Positions 1 to 8,323 of a stretch of DNA of 64,000 nt are shown piece after piece. Source of the stretch: Woodsholea maritima DSM 17123 (lineage in GTDB: Bacteria; Pseudomonadota; Alphaproteobacteria; Caulobacterales; Maricaulaceae). Position 1 is the first letter of the stretch. Each line of letters opens with the position of its first letter. The DNA is taken from NCBI RefSeq assembly GCF_000382325.1, contig NZ_KB908056.1, positions 749,148 through 813,147 of the forward strand, in the 5' to 3' direction. The translations under genes were made by a program, and so were the position numbers. Below the pieces are notes generated by a model that was not told the DNA's origin, made no database searches, and saw only the letters and a list, made by a program, of their open reading frames with translations.

Positions 1-146
1 GTTTTCAGGGCCTGTGGAGACAGCGCGCTGGTGTCTTCGCGCTCATCGCGGCGCAGATATGTGGTCCAATACCGGCCCACCCCAATCCCCAAGATCAAGG
101 TCACCACAACACTGGCCCCGAGACTGGCTGTATATACCGGGTCCAT
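1..146 (-). CDS. N-terminal fragment of a membrane-anchored protein
   Basis: The reverse strand has an ATG at 146 and reads open to the window edge. It encodes MDPVYTASLGASVVV followed by one strongly hydrophobic segment (about residues 8-25) and then a charged stretch (RRDEREDTS). Only 48 residues are visible, so the family cannot be named. The layout, with a short periplasmic N-terminus, one membrane helix and a charged cytoplasmic start, suits a bitopic inner-membrane protein. It is probably transcribed toward the left, away from the MFS gene. The roughly 140 bases between this start and 288 hold no other gene. Confidence 0.55.
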   Translation of the reverse strand, partial: MDPVYTASLGASVVVTLILGIGVGRYWTTYLRRDEREDTSALSPQALK

Positions 147-287
147 CGCATCCTCGCTTGCACTAGAGCGTCCTAAACGCGCCCCTTATGGTTAACAGAT
201 GTTAACACAAGCTTAGATTAAGTGCCAGCGCGCGTTGATCCTTTCTGAGGCGATTATGCGCAGCGACATAACGCTTTGATTGTGGGC

Positions 288-1553
288 CTAATCTTCCATA
301 CGTCGGGCCGCAGCCTCCGGCGAATAATCCTCTTCGGGAACTTCGATTTCTGCCAGCTCCGCCGAGGTGGCTTGCAGATTAACGAAGGGCTCACGCTCGG
401 ATTTCGGGGTCGGGCGACGCTCAGCCCGGCGCCAAATCATGATCGAGGCCAGCAACAAGCTCGCCGATCCGGCAAAGCCAAAAAGTCCGCGCGCATGGGC
501 AAATTCAAACGCTAAACCCGCCAGTATAGGCCCGGTGATGGAGCCTATGGCCCACACCATCAAAATGCCAGACGCAATGGCGGGTAATTCTTCTGCGCGC
601 GAACGATCCGCCGCATGGGCGACGGCAATGCCATAATACGCCATCGAAGCCGCGCCCCAGCAACCAATCATGATCAAGCCTAAGACAAAGCCACTATTGC
701 TGAAAATACTCAAGACCAAGGCCGCAAAACCCGCAAACGCGGCAAGCCCGGCAATGACTAAACGCCGGTCCAAACCATCAGAAAGCTTACCCAATGGCCA
801 TTGGGTAATCATCGAGGCCCCATAGATCGCGGCCATAACAAGAGCGGCTTTTCCCGCCATGCCTGGATCACCCAAGCCATTGGCCCAGATCGGCCCAAAA
901 GCCACGATGGAGGAATTGATCGCCCCGCCGCCGAAGGCCGCCATGGCGGCGGCTGGCGCGATTTCCAATAGACGCCACGGCGAAACCCGCTCACCTTCAG
1001 GCAAGGCAGGCTGCGCGCGCTGTGTGCCGGTGACTGGGATCAAAGACAGGCAGAAGAAAAGACCGGCGATCACAAAACTTTTAGTAAGGTCAATGCCGGG
1101 AAGCGCGATCAGGAACGGCCCCAGGATCAAACCCGCACGGCCTAAAATCTGATAGGCACTGACCACCGCGCCGCGATTTTCTGCCGGGGTCGCATCGGCA
1201 ATCCAACTTTCCGCAACCGCCAGCAAGCCCGCAACCCCAGCGCCAAACATAAAGCGGGCCAGCATCCACCAGACCATATGATCGCCCAGCGCCAGCATCA
1301 AGGTCGCAGCCCCCGCCAGCCCGGCCAGCGCGGCATAGGTGCGAATGTGACGGATAGCCTGAATAATGCTCGGCGCGATCCAGGCCCCAACCAAAAAGCC
1401 CGCGCCATAAGAGGACGCGACCAGACCAATCGCCTGCCCTGACCATGCATTGGCGCTCATCGCCAAGGGCAGAGCGATACCCAAAACGCCCATGGAAATC
1501 TGCATCAGTGCGCAGGCCAGCATAACGGCTGCGACATTGCGGTAGAGAAGCAT
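288..1553 (-). CDS. MFS transporter, YcaD-like
   Basis: A 421-residue integral membrane protein of the major facilitator superfamily with about 12 predicted membrane helices and a normal family length. The N-terminal half carries an AESWI motif (about residues 113-117) typical of the YcaD/UPF0226 branch, followed by the cytoplasmic loop ATPAENRG. The second half (from about residue 205) repeats the six-helix layout. The C-terminal tail (EEDYSPEAAARRMED) is acidic and cytoplasmic. The substrate cannot be inferred; members of this branch are mostly uncharacterised exporters or permeases. It stands alone, reading toward the truncated gene at the window start. The start codon has only a weak ribosome site (GGTCCCGCCC). 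Confidence 0.85.
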   Translation of the reverse strand: MLLYRNVAAVMLACALMQISMGVLGIALPLAMSANAWSGQAIGLVASSYGAGFLVGAWIAPSIIQAIRHIRTYAALAGLAGAATLMLALGDHMVWWMLARFMFGAGVAGLLAVAESWIADATPAENRGAVVSAYQILGRAGLILGPFLIALPGIDLTKSFVIAGLFFCLSLIPVTGTQRAQPALPEGERVSPWRLLEIAPAAAMAAFGGGAINSSIVAFGPIWANGLGDPGMAGKAALVMAAIYGASMITQWPLGKLSDGLDRRLVIAGLAAFAGFAALVLSIFSNSGFVLGLIMIGCWGAASMAYYGIAVAHAADRSRAEELPAIASGILMVWAIGSITGPILAGLAFEFAHARGLFGFAGSASLLLASIMIWRRAERRPTPKSEREPFVNLQATSAELAEIEVPEEDYSPEAAARRMED

Positions 1554-1651
1554 GGGCGGGACCTGTTTCGTCAGCGATGGGCGTGATTAAGCGATCATAG
1601 CGCGGTGCACTTTATGATCAGTTTCACACAGACCTAACCGCGCGAATAGCC

Positions 1652-2185
1652 CTAATGTTCCGAACTCAGCCGGGATAAACGCAGTAAAATCCAATCAAGC
1701 CCCACCGGACCACCGCCGCGCAAGGTGAGATAAAGCCCCAGAGCGCCATAGATAATGGCCGAACTCCACGCCTCAGGCAGAATCAGAGCTGCATAAACCA
1801 AGGAAGAGACTAAAATCATAAGTCCAGACAGACGCACGAAAACGCCTAAAGCCAAAGACACGACCAAGCCCTGAGCGATCAACAGAACGCCGCTCGCCAT
1901 AAAAGCAGGATCAAATAGGCCAAACCAATAGCTGAGCGCCTGAACAAAGCCCTCTTGCGGGGCAATCCACAGACCCAAATCCGTCCACTGATACAGCGCC
2001 ATCGCATTCTGGCGCACCCATAAGAACAAACCGATCGCCATGGCCAAGCGCAGGCAAAGCCCGACTATCGCATCAATAAAGGTTGAACCGGGACGCTTTT
2101 GCGGCGGACATACTGGCCCCACAGGGGTAAGCGCGCTCGCCCCCTGATCGCCGAACAAAGCTTCAAATCGCAATGGATCGCGCAT
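1652..2185 (-). CDS. DoxX-like inner-membrane protein
   Basis: Encodes 177 residues with four hydrophobic helices and a C-terminal RGGGPVGLDWIL segment that matches the glycine-rich, aspartate-containing end of DoxX-family proteins. DoxX-like proteins are small membrane proteins with roles in thiol/oxidative homeostasis or unknown roles; the specific function here is unknown. The ATG at 2185 is preferred because a GGGGGTG ribosome site precedes it. A TTG six codons upstream is also open. The first 30 or so residues are soluble and proline-rich, ending in KRPGSTFIDAIVGL, where the first helix begins. It lies 98 bases downstream of the MFS start on the same strand, probably as an independent unit. 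Confidence 0.6.
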   Translation of the reverse strand: MRDPLRFEALFGDQGASALTPVGPVCPPQKRPGSTFIDAIVGLCLRLAMAIGLFLWVRQNAMALYQWTDLGLWIAPQEGFVQALSYWFGLFDPAFMASGVLLIAQGLVVSLALGVFVRLSGLMILVSSLVYAALILPEAWSSAIIYGALGLYLTLRGGGPVGLDWILLRLSRLSSEH

Positions 2186-2295
2186 GACACCCCCATGTCC
2201 CAACGCCGCTTAGCGCGCACCATGGCCTAAAAGCCCAGCCCGATCAATCCCATTAACACCTTATTAAGGTTAACCGCAAAAGCGCAAATCGGCAC

Positions 2296-3531
2296 TTAAC
2301 GACAACATGATGCGCTGGAGCGAATGGCCCCTGCCACTTCGCGCATATAGCCTGCAAGACGTTCCGGGCGCCCCCAGGGATCAAAGCGAATGGGCCGCCC
2401 GATCATCTCAACGGTGATGCGCTCACCCGCATCACTGATCAGATCACCGCAATAGGCAAATTGGCCTTGACCGCCTTCAATCACCGCCAACCAAAGGGTG
2501 GAAAAATGCTCCTGGCACTCTTTAGGCAAGCGCGCGATCAAGCCTTCGCGGGAAACCGCCACCAGGCCTTCGCGGCCAAACAGGCGCTCAATCAAACGGC
2601 CGGAGAAATACCCCACCCCCTCCTCGCGGTTAATCACCCAGGAGGAAAAACCCGCTTCATAAAGCGCATCACGCATTAAGGTCTCAGTGGCCTTAATCTC
2701 CATTTCCCGGCGCCGGCGCCCATCAATATCGACCACAAAGCCCGATAAACGGCGCACATACTGCGTCTGGGGGTCACGCTCAGTCACTTCGCCGCGCACC
2801 TGAACCCAACGCCAGCCAAAGGTCGTACTGCCGATGCGAATATCACAATCAAGACGAGGCTTTGATTGAACCAGCACCGCTTTAAACGCATCGCGCCAGC
2901 GCCCTAAATCATCGGGATGAGTGGAAGCGAGCATTTCGCTTTCGCGCACCACTTGTTCTTCGGCTGGCGCTCGGATCCCAATCAATTGCGCCAAGGCCGC
3001 CGAGACCCGGCACCTGCGCGTCTCAAAGTCAAAGGACCAATACCCCAACCGTGCCGCGCGCATCGCCTCAGAATACAACAGATTACGCGTTTCATCATTG
3101 AAGGATTTCTGTACGGGGCCTTCATCGACGCGAAACTTCAACACATAAATGGGTAAACCTGAAGACGCATGGATCTGGCCCCCGCGTACGCATACCGGCA
3201 CACAGCCCAAATCCCCCGTTTCATCGGCGCGCTTGAGGGCAATCCCAAATTCACGAACTTCCCCAGTTAAATCTTTCTCACGCGCAGAAGCGCGGATGGC
3301 CGCGACCGGATCAGGCCCCTCTGCAATCAAAGCTTTAAAGGGGCGCCCATAGAGGTCTTCCAGGCTGATCCCGACCAATTGGGTAAAGGCGTTATTGGCG
3401 TCTTCAATCCGTCCTTCGCTATCCAAAATCACCGAAGCGGACATCGAAATGTTGAAGGCGAGGCGCATGGCCCCGCCTTGCTTTGCCGATCGGCGCTTGG
3501 ATGAAAAAAAACTGAAGACGCTCTGACCCAT
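2296..3531 (-). CDS. Triple-PAS sensor protein without an output domain
   Basis: About 411 residues, apparently cytoplasmic with no membrane segment. Three PAS-like modules can be read: one near residues 25-120 (ILDSEGRIEDANNAF), one near 150-255 (ARLGYWSFDFETRRC, then a PAC-like region ending GFVVDIDGRRRREME) and one near 270-395 (EAGFSSWVINREEGV). No histidine kinase, GGDEF, EAL, HTH or chemoreceptor domain follows; the protein stops after AGAIRSSASCCR. Such PAS-only proteins can act as sensory partners of separate kinases. The start at MGQSV (3531) follows a run of five G's that could serve as a ribosome site; an in-frame ATG six codons earlier is possible. No partner gene adjoins it. Confidence 0.65.
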   Translation of the reverse strand: MGQSVFSFFSSKRRSAKQGGAMRLAFNISMSASVILDSEGRIEDANNAFTQLVGISLEDLYGRPFKALIAEGPDPVAAIRASAREKDLTGEVREFGIALKRADETGDLGCVPVCVRGGQIHASSGLPIYVLKFRVDEGPVQKSFNDETRNLLYSEAMRAARLGYWSFDFETRRCRVSAALAQLIGIRAPAEEQVVRESEMLASTHPDDLGRWRDAFKAVLVQSKPRLDCDIRIGSTTFGWRWVQVRGEVTERDPQTQYVRRLSGFVVDIDGRRRREMEIKATETLMRDALYEAGFSSWVINREEGVGYFSGRLIERLFGREGLVAVSREGLIARLPKECQEHFSTLWLAVIEGGQGQFAYCGDLISDAGERITVEMIGRPIRFDPWGRPERLAGYMREVAGAIRSSASCCR

Positions 3532-3612
3532 TCTGCCCCCACAAACCATGCTTGGAGCCCCTAGCTAACATGAAGCCATGAATCATTAGTTATTCGCCAT
3601 TAGTGAATGCGC

Positions 3613-5124
3613 TCACGAGTCTTGCCAAGTCCCGTGAAAGCCCAAGGATGTGGCATAGTCCAAGGCGCTGATCGCAATCGGACCCTGGCCCAAGGCCTGC
3701 GCGTCAAAGAGATGAAGCTCACTCACTTGGGTCTTGGTGTTCAAGGCTGTCGCGATCAGATAGCCTTCGCCCTCACCGGCGCCCTTTGGGATAAAGAGCG
3801 GTTCTTCCATGATCCGCTCTGCGCCCATATCCAAAAGCGCTAAAGCCCCCGTTTCAAGATCGCGCCGCGCCAACCCACCCGATAGAGCCCGATCGAGATC
3901 AATCTGCGCAACACCCCAGCTATAACGGCGCTTTTGCCCCACACATCGCGGATCAATCTGCGGAAATTCAAACGCGCAATCTTCATAAGCGCTCAGGTCC
4001 ACCCGCCCTTGCGGGCGCAATTCAATGCGCGTAAGACAACTGTGTGAATTTCGCGCGCCAGAAAAATCTCCGCGCATCAGATCATAGGCCCCGCCTAAAA
4101 CAAATCCGGCATCTTTATAAAGAGCCGCATCGCACACGATCGCGCCATCGCCTTCTTCCCAGGCTCCGCCAAAGTGGAAAACGCAGCCCGGCGGTAAATC
4201 CCAATCCTTACGATCAGATAGATCATTCTTATCCACCCGAATGGCGCGCATAGGGCGGCTTTGATCGCCCGCAAAGCTCTCCAAAAAGGGTAAGCGCAAA
4301 TCGCTCATCCAGGGCCCCCCAATGATAAAGACCAGATAGCGCTCGGTGATCATAAAATCATGGATCATACCGGCTGGAACCCCTTCAAGGATCCGCACGC
4401 TTTTTACGGCTCCATCTGCGCCTAACCGCCAGAGGATCAAACGCGCGCCCATCGGATCTTGGCCGAAATTCCAAATATCACCCGTTTTCGGATCGATTTT
4501 AGGATGGGCTGAAAATGGCACACCGCCCAAACCTTCGCCCAAATTGACCTCGCCTTGAGTGGACAGCGTGTGTGGGTCAAGAGCCCAGGGTGCCCCGCCT
4601 TCCCACAAAGCCCACAGCTGCGAACCGGCCATCATCACCGACGTGTTGGCGACATTCATATCCGTAGTTGAGCCTAAGCCCAGATCACCGGGCGGTAGGG
4701 AGCCAAAGCTGGGACGTAAAAAACGCCCGGCCGCCTCTTCCTCTTGCCATTTTTGGGTTTGGACAAAGACCCCCTTATGCTCAACGCCTTGCGGACCTAC
4801 CTGCCAGCGTTGGATAAATCCATCGCCATCAAACCAGTGGCGATAGCGCCAATGATCGCGATCAAAACACCCCGGCCCATTTCTGAACAATACGCCTTGA
4901 ACATCCTCAGGCCAACGCCCCTCGATCAAACGGGCCTGGCCGGCGCGCCCGGCACTGGGCTGGGTACTCAATCCCAAAGCTTCGGGATGATCGCGCTTAG
5001 CCGCTTCGAAGGCCTGCCAAACCGGATCACCAGTTTGGCTTTGGCCCCAGCTCGCGCGGGTAAGACCGGCCATGGCACCCATTGCCATCATGCCATGCAA
5101 AGCTTCACGCCGGGACAGTTTCAT
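3613..5124 (-). CDS. Carotenoid oxygenase (RPE65/CCO family), Tat-exported
   Basis: A 503-residue member of the carotenoid cleavage oxygenase family, which uses a non-haem Fe(II) held by four histidines to split double bonds of carotenoids, apocarotenoids or related stilbenes. The expected ligands are visible: H207 (SAHPKI), H255 (MIHDFM), H317 (VFHFGG) and H497 (GFHGTW), together with the early signature FRNGPG and FDGDGF. The N-terminus SRREAL followed by an alanine/methionine-rich hydrophobic stretch is a twin-arginine signal, so the folded enzyme is probably exported to the periplasm. A GGAGG site lies just before the ATG. It is 14 bases downstream of the DUF2141 gene on the same strand, so the two probably form an operon. 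The substrate is unknown. Confidence 0.88.
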   Translation of the reverse strand: MKLSRREALHGMMAMGAMAGLTRASWGQSQTGDPVWQAFEAAKRDHPEALGLSTQPSAGRAGQARLIEGRWPEDVQGVLFRNGPGCFDRDHWRYRHWFDGDGFIQRWQVGPQGVEHKGVFVQTQKWQEEEAAGRFLRPSFGSLPPGDLGLGSTTDMNVANTSVMMAGSQLWALWEGGAPWALDPHTLSTQGEVNLGEGLGGVPFSAHPKIDPKTGDIWNFGQDPMGARLILWRLGADGAVKSVRILEGVPAGMIHDFMITERYLVFIIGGPWMSDLRLPFLESFAGDQSRPMRAIRVDKNDLSDRKDWDLPPGCVFHFGGAWEEGDGAIVCDAALYKDAGFVLGGAYDLMRGDFSGARNSHSCLTRIELRPQGRVDLSAYEDCAFEFPQIDPRCVGQKRRYSWGVAQIDLDRALSGGLARRDLETGALALLDMGAERIMEEPLFIPKGAGEGEGYLIATALNTKTQVSELHLFDAQALGQGPIAISALDYATSLGFHGTWQDS

Positions 5125-5138
5125 CTTCGCCTCCGAGC

Positions 5139-5594
5139 TTAAAAGCGAACGCTATGGGTGTTTTCACCCGCTACAATCTCAAACTGGGCGTCATTCCAGC
5201 TGGCCGGACCAAAGCGCATCGGGGCGTTATTTGAAAACACGACAGGCTCACTTGGGATCCCCATCAGATTAGTATCCAACTCTCCATCACCGTCGACATC
5301 ATGGAAGATTTTCAAGGCATATTGGCCCGGGTCCAAATGGCTAAATTGATATTGGACCTGATGATCATAGGCGCGCACCTGGACGGCTTCATAAAGATCA
5401 CCGCCATCATACCCCGCTTCAGAATTAAACAGCGCGATCATAACTTTGCCCTCCAGGGTCTCAACGCCCTCAATCGTCAATGTGAGATTTGAACCCTCGC
5501 TAACGGCCTCACTTTCCGGAGCCAAAATCCCATGGGCGATGGTCAGCGCGATCAATCCGGTGAGAGTTAGTTTCAACATTGTCTTCATCCTCAT
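5139..5594 (-). CDS. Exported DUF2141 protein
   Basis: 151 residues starting with a Sec-type signal peptide (about residues 1-30, hydrophobic core LTLTGLIALTIAHGI). The mature part matches the DUF2141 family: LTLTIEGVETLEGKVMIALF near its start, then PGQYALKIFHDVDGDGELDTN and GIPSEPVVFSNNA. These are small beta-sandwich periplasmic proteins of unknown function, often encoded near carotenoid genes. It is the first gene of a probable two-gene operon with the carotenoid oxygenase and is divergent from the LytTR regulator across about 130 bases. A start at the ATG two codons later (5588) is equally possible. Confidence 0.8.
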   Translation of the reverse strand: MRMKTMLKLTLTGLIALTIAHGILAPESEAVSEGSNLTLTIEGVETLEGKVMIALFNSEAGYDGGDLYEAVQVRAYDHQVQYQFSHLDPGQYALKIFHDVDGDGELDTNLMGIPSEPVVFSNNAPMRFGPASWNDAQFEIVAGENTHSVRF

Positions 5595-5681
5595 ATCGGG
5601 TCACCCCTTTGTTTGTTAATGACCAAGACATGCGAAATCTTCCCAAGCACAACCAGCGCACTTTCGTCAAAACACTGATTT

Positions 5682-5701
5682 CGTTCGCGAATGACGTTCG
5701 C
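5682..5701. promoter_or_regulatory. Direct repeat CGTTCGC in the DUF2141/LytTR divergent region
   Basis: Two exact copies of CGTTCGC lie at 5682-5688 and 5695-5701, 13 bases start to start. LytTR DNA-binding domains typically bind imperfect direct repeats containing a GTT core, usually spaced about two helical turns apart. The shorter spacing here departs from that, so a role as LytTR target is only a suggestion. Confidence 0.3.
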
Positions 5702-5726
5702 CTTCCCTTCACGCTTCGTGAGCGGT

Positions 5727-6581
5727 ATGGATATAGACTTACGGATCGCCGATTACACAGGCCCTCTACCCAAAGCTCGGGACATGATGATCAATCGCGC
5801 TGCGCTCAAAACGATTTTGTCTCATACAGCTCTTGTCTTGGGACTCGGGACTTTTTTAGCGATTCTTGGCCCGTTCGGCTCGCACGGCTTTGGTCCGATC
5901 AAGGTTTGGGTTTACTGGACAGGATTATGTGTATTGGGCTTTGGCCTGGGTCATGGCACGGGCCATCTGTTAGAACAGATCTTCCCGACGCTCTCCCAAC
6001 GCGCCCTTCACCTGATCATCATTCCCATCGTCAGCCTGATCATGAGCGGGGCAGTTTGGATTTTGAATATCGTGATGGGGGCCAATCCCACCTTTCGTCA
6101 TCTGCCCCTTTTGCTCGTACTGGTGGTGATCATCACCGCCTTCGCAACCCTGGTCGCCTATGTCTATGATCGCCTTCGTCACACCGCACCCTCTATGGAC
6201 GCGAGCATGACACAAGTCGCACCGCCATCCCAAGAGACGGTACCCAACCCAGCCCCGCTAGGCATCCCGGCCCTGATCCAGGATAAACTCCCCCTGCACC
6301 TCCAATCGGACACGCTGTGGTCCTTGAATGCTGAGGATCATTATTTACGAGTTCACACGACGCGCGGCGAAGCCCTTATTCTGATGCGTTTGAGCGATGC
6401 ACTGCATGCGTGCGAATATCTGGAAGGCCATCGCACGCACCGCTCCTGGTGGGTGGCGCGTGACGCGATTGATCATTGTGAACGATTAGAGGGCCGCGCT
6501 GAGCTGCACTTGAAAAATGGGGTCATCGCCCCTGTCAGCCGCACCTATTATTCTCACCTTAAAACGCTAGGGTGGATTTAA
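5727..6581 (+). CDS. Membrane-bound LytTR-family transcriptional regulator
   Basis: About 284 residues. The N-terminal half carries four membrane helices (about residues 25-160). A linker rich in proline and serine follows (SMTQVAPPSQETVPNPAP). The C-terminal 100 residues form a LytTR DNA-binding domain: LWSLNAEDHYLRVHT, LILMRLSDALH, and HRSWWVARDAI form the typical beta-strand pattern ending PVSRTYYSHLKTLGWI. Anchored LytTR regulators sense membrane or extracytoplasmic signals without a kinase. The ATG at 5727 is chosen over an in-frame codon at 5691 because it fits the domain start better. It is divergent from DUF2141/carotenoid oxygenase and 18 bases upstream of the 2OG oxygenase, so it is a natural candidate regulator of both. 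Confidence 0.8.
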   Translation: MDIDLRIADYTGPLPKARDMMINRAALKTILSHTALVLGLGTFLAILGPFGSHGFGPIKVWVYWTGLCVLGFGLGHGTGHLLEQIFPTLSQRALHLIIIPIVSLIMSGAVWILNIVMGANPTFRHLPLLLVLVVIITAFATLVAYVYDRLRHTAPSMDASMTQVAPPSQETVPNPAPLGIPALIQDKLPLHLQSDTLWSLNAEDHYLRVHTTRGEALILMRLSDALHACEYLEGHRTHRSWWVARDAIDHCERLEGRAELHLKNGVIAPVSRTYYSHLKTLGWI

Positions 6582-6599
6582 CAGCGAAGGGGGACCATA

Positions 6600-7361
6600 A
6601 TGAGCACAGTTGAATTACGACTTAATCCCGATCTTGATGTCGCTCATTTTAAAGCGATTTATCAACGCGATGGCCTAGTCCAAATCCCAGACATTCTCCC
6701 CTTTGAAACCGCGAACGCCCTGCATGAGGTTCTCTCAAAGTCTATACCTTGGAAAATGGTTTTCGCTGAGAGCTCGCCCCAGCAGGGCACCCCAGATCGC
6801 ATAACCCAGCTTAGCAATGATGATATCCAAGCCATGGGCCAAGCCGCCTTCGGGCAAAAAATGAACACAGTCATGGCCATGGCCCGCAACAATCTCGGCT
6901 TTCTCTACCATAGCTACCCCATGATACAGGCCGCTATAGAGGGGTGGGATCCAGGTCACCCTATCCACCACCTCACCCAGTTCTTAAACTCGCGTGAGTT
7001 TTTGGACTTTGGCTGCGCGGTCATTGGCGCGGAAACAATTACGAAAGCCGATGCCCAAGCCACGCTCTATGCACCGAATAATTTTCTGACCCGCCATGTC
7101 GATGATGGGTTTAACAAAGAACGCCGCGCCGCCTATACCTTTGGCTTCACCCCCCACTGGGAACCCGATTGGGGCGGATTATTGATGTTCCTGGATAAGG
7201 ACAAAAACATCCGTCAAGGCTATCTGCCGCGGTTCAACACACTCACCCTTTTTGATGGATTACGCATTCACTCGGTATCTTGCGTCAGTCCCTTTGCCGG
7301 CGCGGGACGCTATCAAATTACCGGATGGCTACGTGATGATCCCATTCCAGGGCGAGGCTAG
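6600..7361 (+). CDS. 2-oxoglutarate/Fe(II)-dependent oxygenase
   Basis: 253 residues of the prolyl-4-hydroxylase-like 2OG-Fe(II) superfamily, which couples oxidative decarboxylation of 2-oxoglutarate to hydroxylation of a substrate. The facial triad is visible as H166-x-D168 (RHVDDG) and H224 (IHSVSCV), with R237 (GRYQITGWLR) placed to bind the 2-oxoglutarate carboxylate. The N-terminal 130 residues are helical and specific to this subgroup. A strong ribosome site (AGGGGGACC) precedes the ATG. It lies 18 bases after the LytTR gene, probably in one transcript. Its stop codon overlaps that of the convergent GNAT gene (CTAG). Substrate unknown; a protein prolyl or small-molecule substrate is possible. 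Confidence 0.82.
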   Translation: MSTVELRLNPDLDVAHFKAIYQRDGLVQIPDILPFETANALHEVLSKSIPWKMVFAESSPQQGTPDRITQLSNDDIQAMGQAAFGQKMNTVMAMARNNLGFLYHSYPMIQAAIEGWDPGHPIHHLTQFLNSREFLDFGCAVIGAETITKADAQATLYAPNNFLTRHVDDGFNKERRAAYTFGFTPHWEPDWGGLLMFLDKDKNIRQGYLPRFNTLTLFDGLRIHSVSCVSPFAGAGRYQITGWLRDDPIPGRG

Positions 7362-7897
7362 CCCCTTACTAAACGCTTGCGGTTCTCTTGCCATTCCTCG
7401 CGGGTCTGGCCCCATAGATCTACTGTAATATCAAAGCCTTTCATGTGAAGGTCTTCGCCCGTGTCGTAGGATCCCAACTTTTTGGCGACCCTTTGCGAAG
7501 CGATATTATCCGGCGCGATATTATGGACGACCCGCGCCCAACCCAGATCATCAAAGACATGATCCAGACAGGCCACAGCCAGTTCGCTGGCATAGCCTTT
7601 ACGCCAAAATTTACGCGCCACTGACCAGCCCACTTCCTTATGTACATATCCCAGTGGAAACCAGGGGCCACCGCGACCAACCCATTCACCGCTTTCCTTA
7701 TCGATCATAGTAAAGAAGCCAAAGCCATGAACTTCCCAGTGGCCGATGATCATGCAGATTTGCCGCCAGATCAGCTCATCTATCATCACGCCGCCAATAA
7801 AACGGGCTGCTTCTTCATCCTGCATCAAGGCTTTAAAGCCTTCCAGATCTGACGCCTCAGGCCTTCGCAAGATCATGCGTTGCGTTTCAATAATCAT
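7358..7897 (-). CDS. GNAT N-acetyltransferase, RimJ/RimL-like
   Basis: 179 residues of the GNAT acetyltransferase fold (Acetyltransf_3 branch). The N-terminus IETQRMILRRPEASDLEGF is the classic first strand. The acetyl-CoA loop region reads VGWSVARKFWRKGYASE, followed by NIASQRVAKKLG, the signature of RimJ/RimL-type enzymes that acetylate N-terminal amines or small molecules. The true substrate cannot be told. It converges on the 2OG oxygenase with a 4-base overlap of stop codons. Confidence 0.85.
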   Translation of the reverse strand: MIIETQRMILRRPEASDLEGFKALMQDEEAARFIGGVMIDELIWRQICMIIGHWEVHGFGFFTMIDKESGEWVGRGGPWFPLGYVHKEVGWSVARKFWRKGYASELAVACLDHVFDDLGWARVVHNIAPDNIASQRVAKKLGSYDTGEDLHMKGFDITVDLWGQTREEWQENRKRLVRG

Positions 7898-8130
7898 GAC
7901 TATCCCCTTTCAATTTGCCACGGACTTGGATCACATGGTGAAGGTCCATAAAAAAGACATGACTAAATCGGGCAACGGCTCAAATTGCATCTGCGAAAAC
8001 ATATATTCAAGCGTCTGGCAGGGCTGAACTCTCTCGAAAAATTTTATGATAAGCGTTTTCGCTCAACATTTTACCGATTTCATTGCTAAGCACGCTCATC
8101 GAGAGACTGACCCAAGAACAATCAAAGAAA

Positions 8131-8159
8131 TTGACAAATCGGTTAGGCCCCAATATTTC
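8131..8159 (+). promoter_or_regulatory. Sigma-70-like promoter candidate for tspO
   Basis: A perfect -35 hexamer TTGACA at 8131-8136 is followed, after a 17-base spacer, by TATTTC at 8154-8159, which matches four of six -10 positions. Transcription would start near 8166 and give a leader of about 160 bases before tspO. Confidence 0.5.
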
Positions 8160-8244
8160 ATATGGTTAGCAAGGGCATTTTCGCTAGATTTTTTATTAAA
8201 CTCGACCTAATCATTAAATTATCCCAAGCTTTGGAGCAACCAAG

Positions 8245-8302
8245 GCCAGCCCATGACTGGACAAGGGCTGGCACCCTATTGAAAATCGCTCCAATAAGAG
8301 CG
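8245..8302 (+). promoter_or_regulatory. Two hairpins in the tspO leader
   Basis: GCCAGCCC at 8245-8252 pairs with GGGCTGGC at 8265-8272 (8-bp stem, 12-base loop). CGCTC at 8287-8291 pairs with GAGCG at 8298-8302. Neither is followed by a U run, so they are not standard terminators; they could affect leader folding. No known riboswitch pattern is recognised. Confidence 0.35.
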
Positions 8303-8323
8303 TACGCATAAGGCTGATATCAT

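Larger units (their letters stand above)
7898..8323. other. AT-rich intergenic region with the tspO leader
   Basis: This 426-base gap between the GNAT start and tspO is noticeably AT-richer than its surroundings. It holds a promoter candidate (8131-8159) and two hairpins before tspO. A 54-codon reading frame at 8046-8210 lacks a ribosome site and contains the promoter candidate, so I do not call it a gene. Confidence 0.5.

Noticed and set aside
8046-8210. 54-codon frame in the AT-rich gap before tspO
   Set aside because: No ribosome site, and the best promoter candidate of the region lies inside it.
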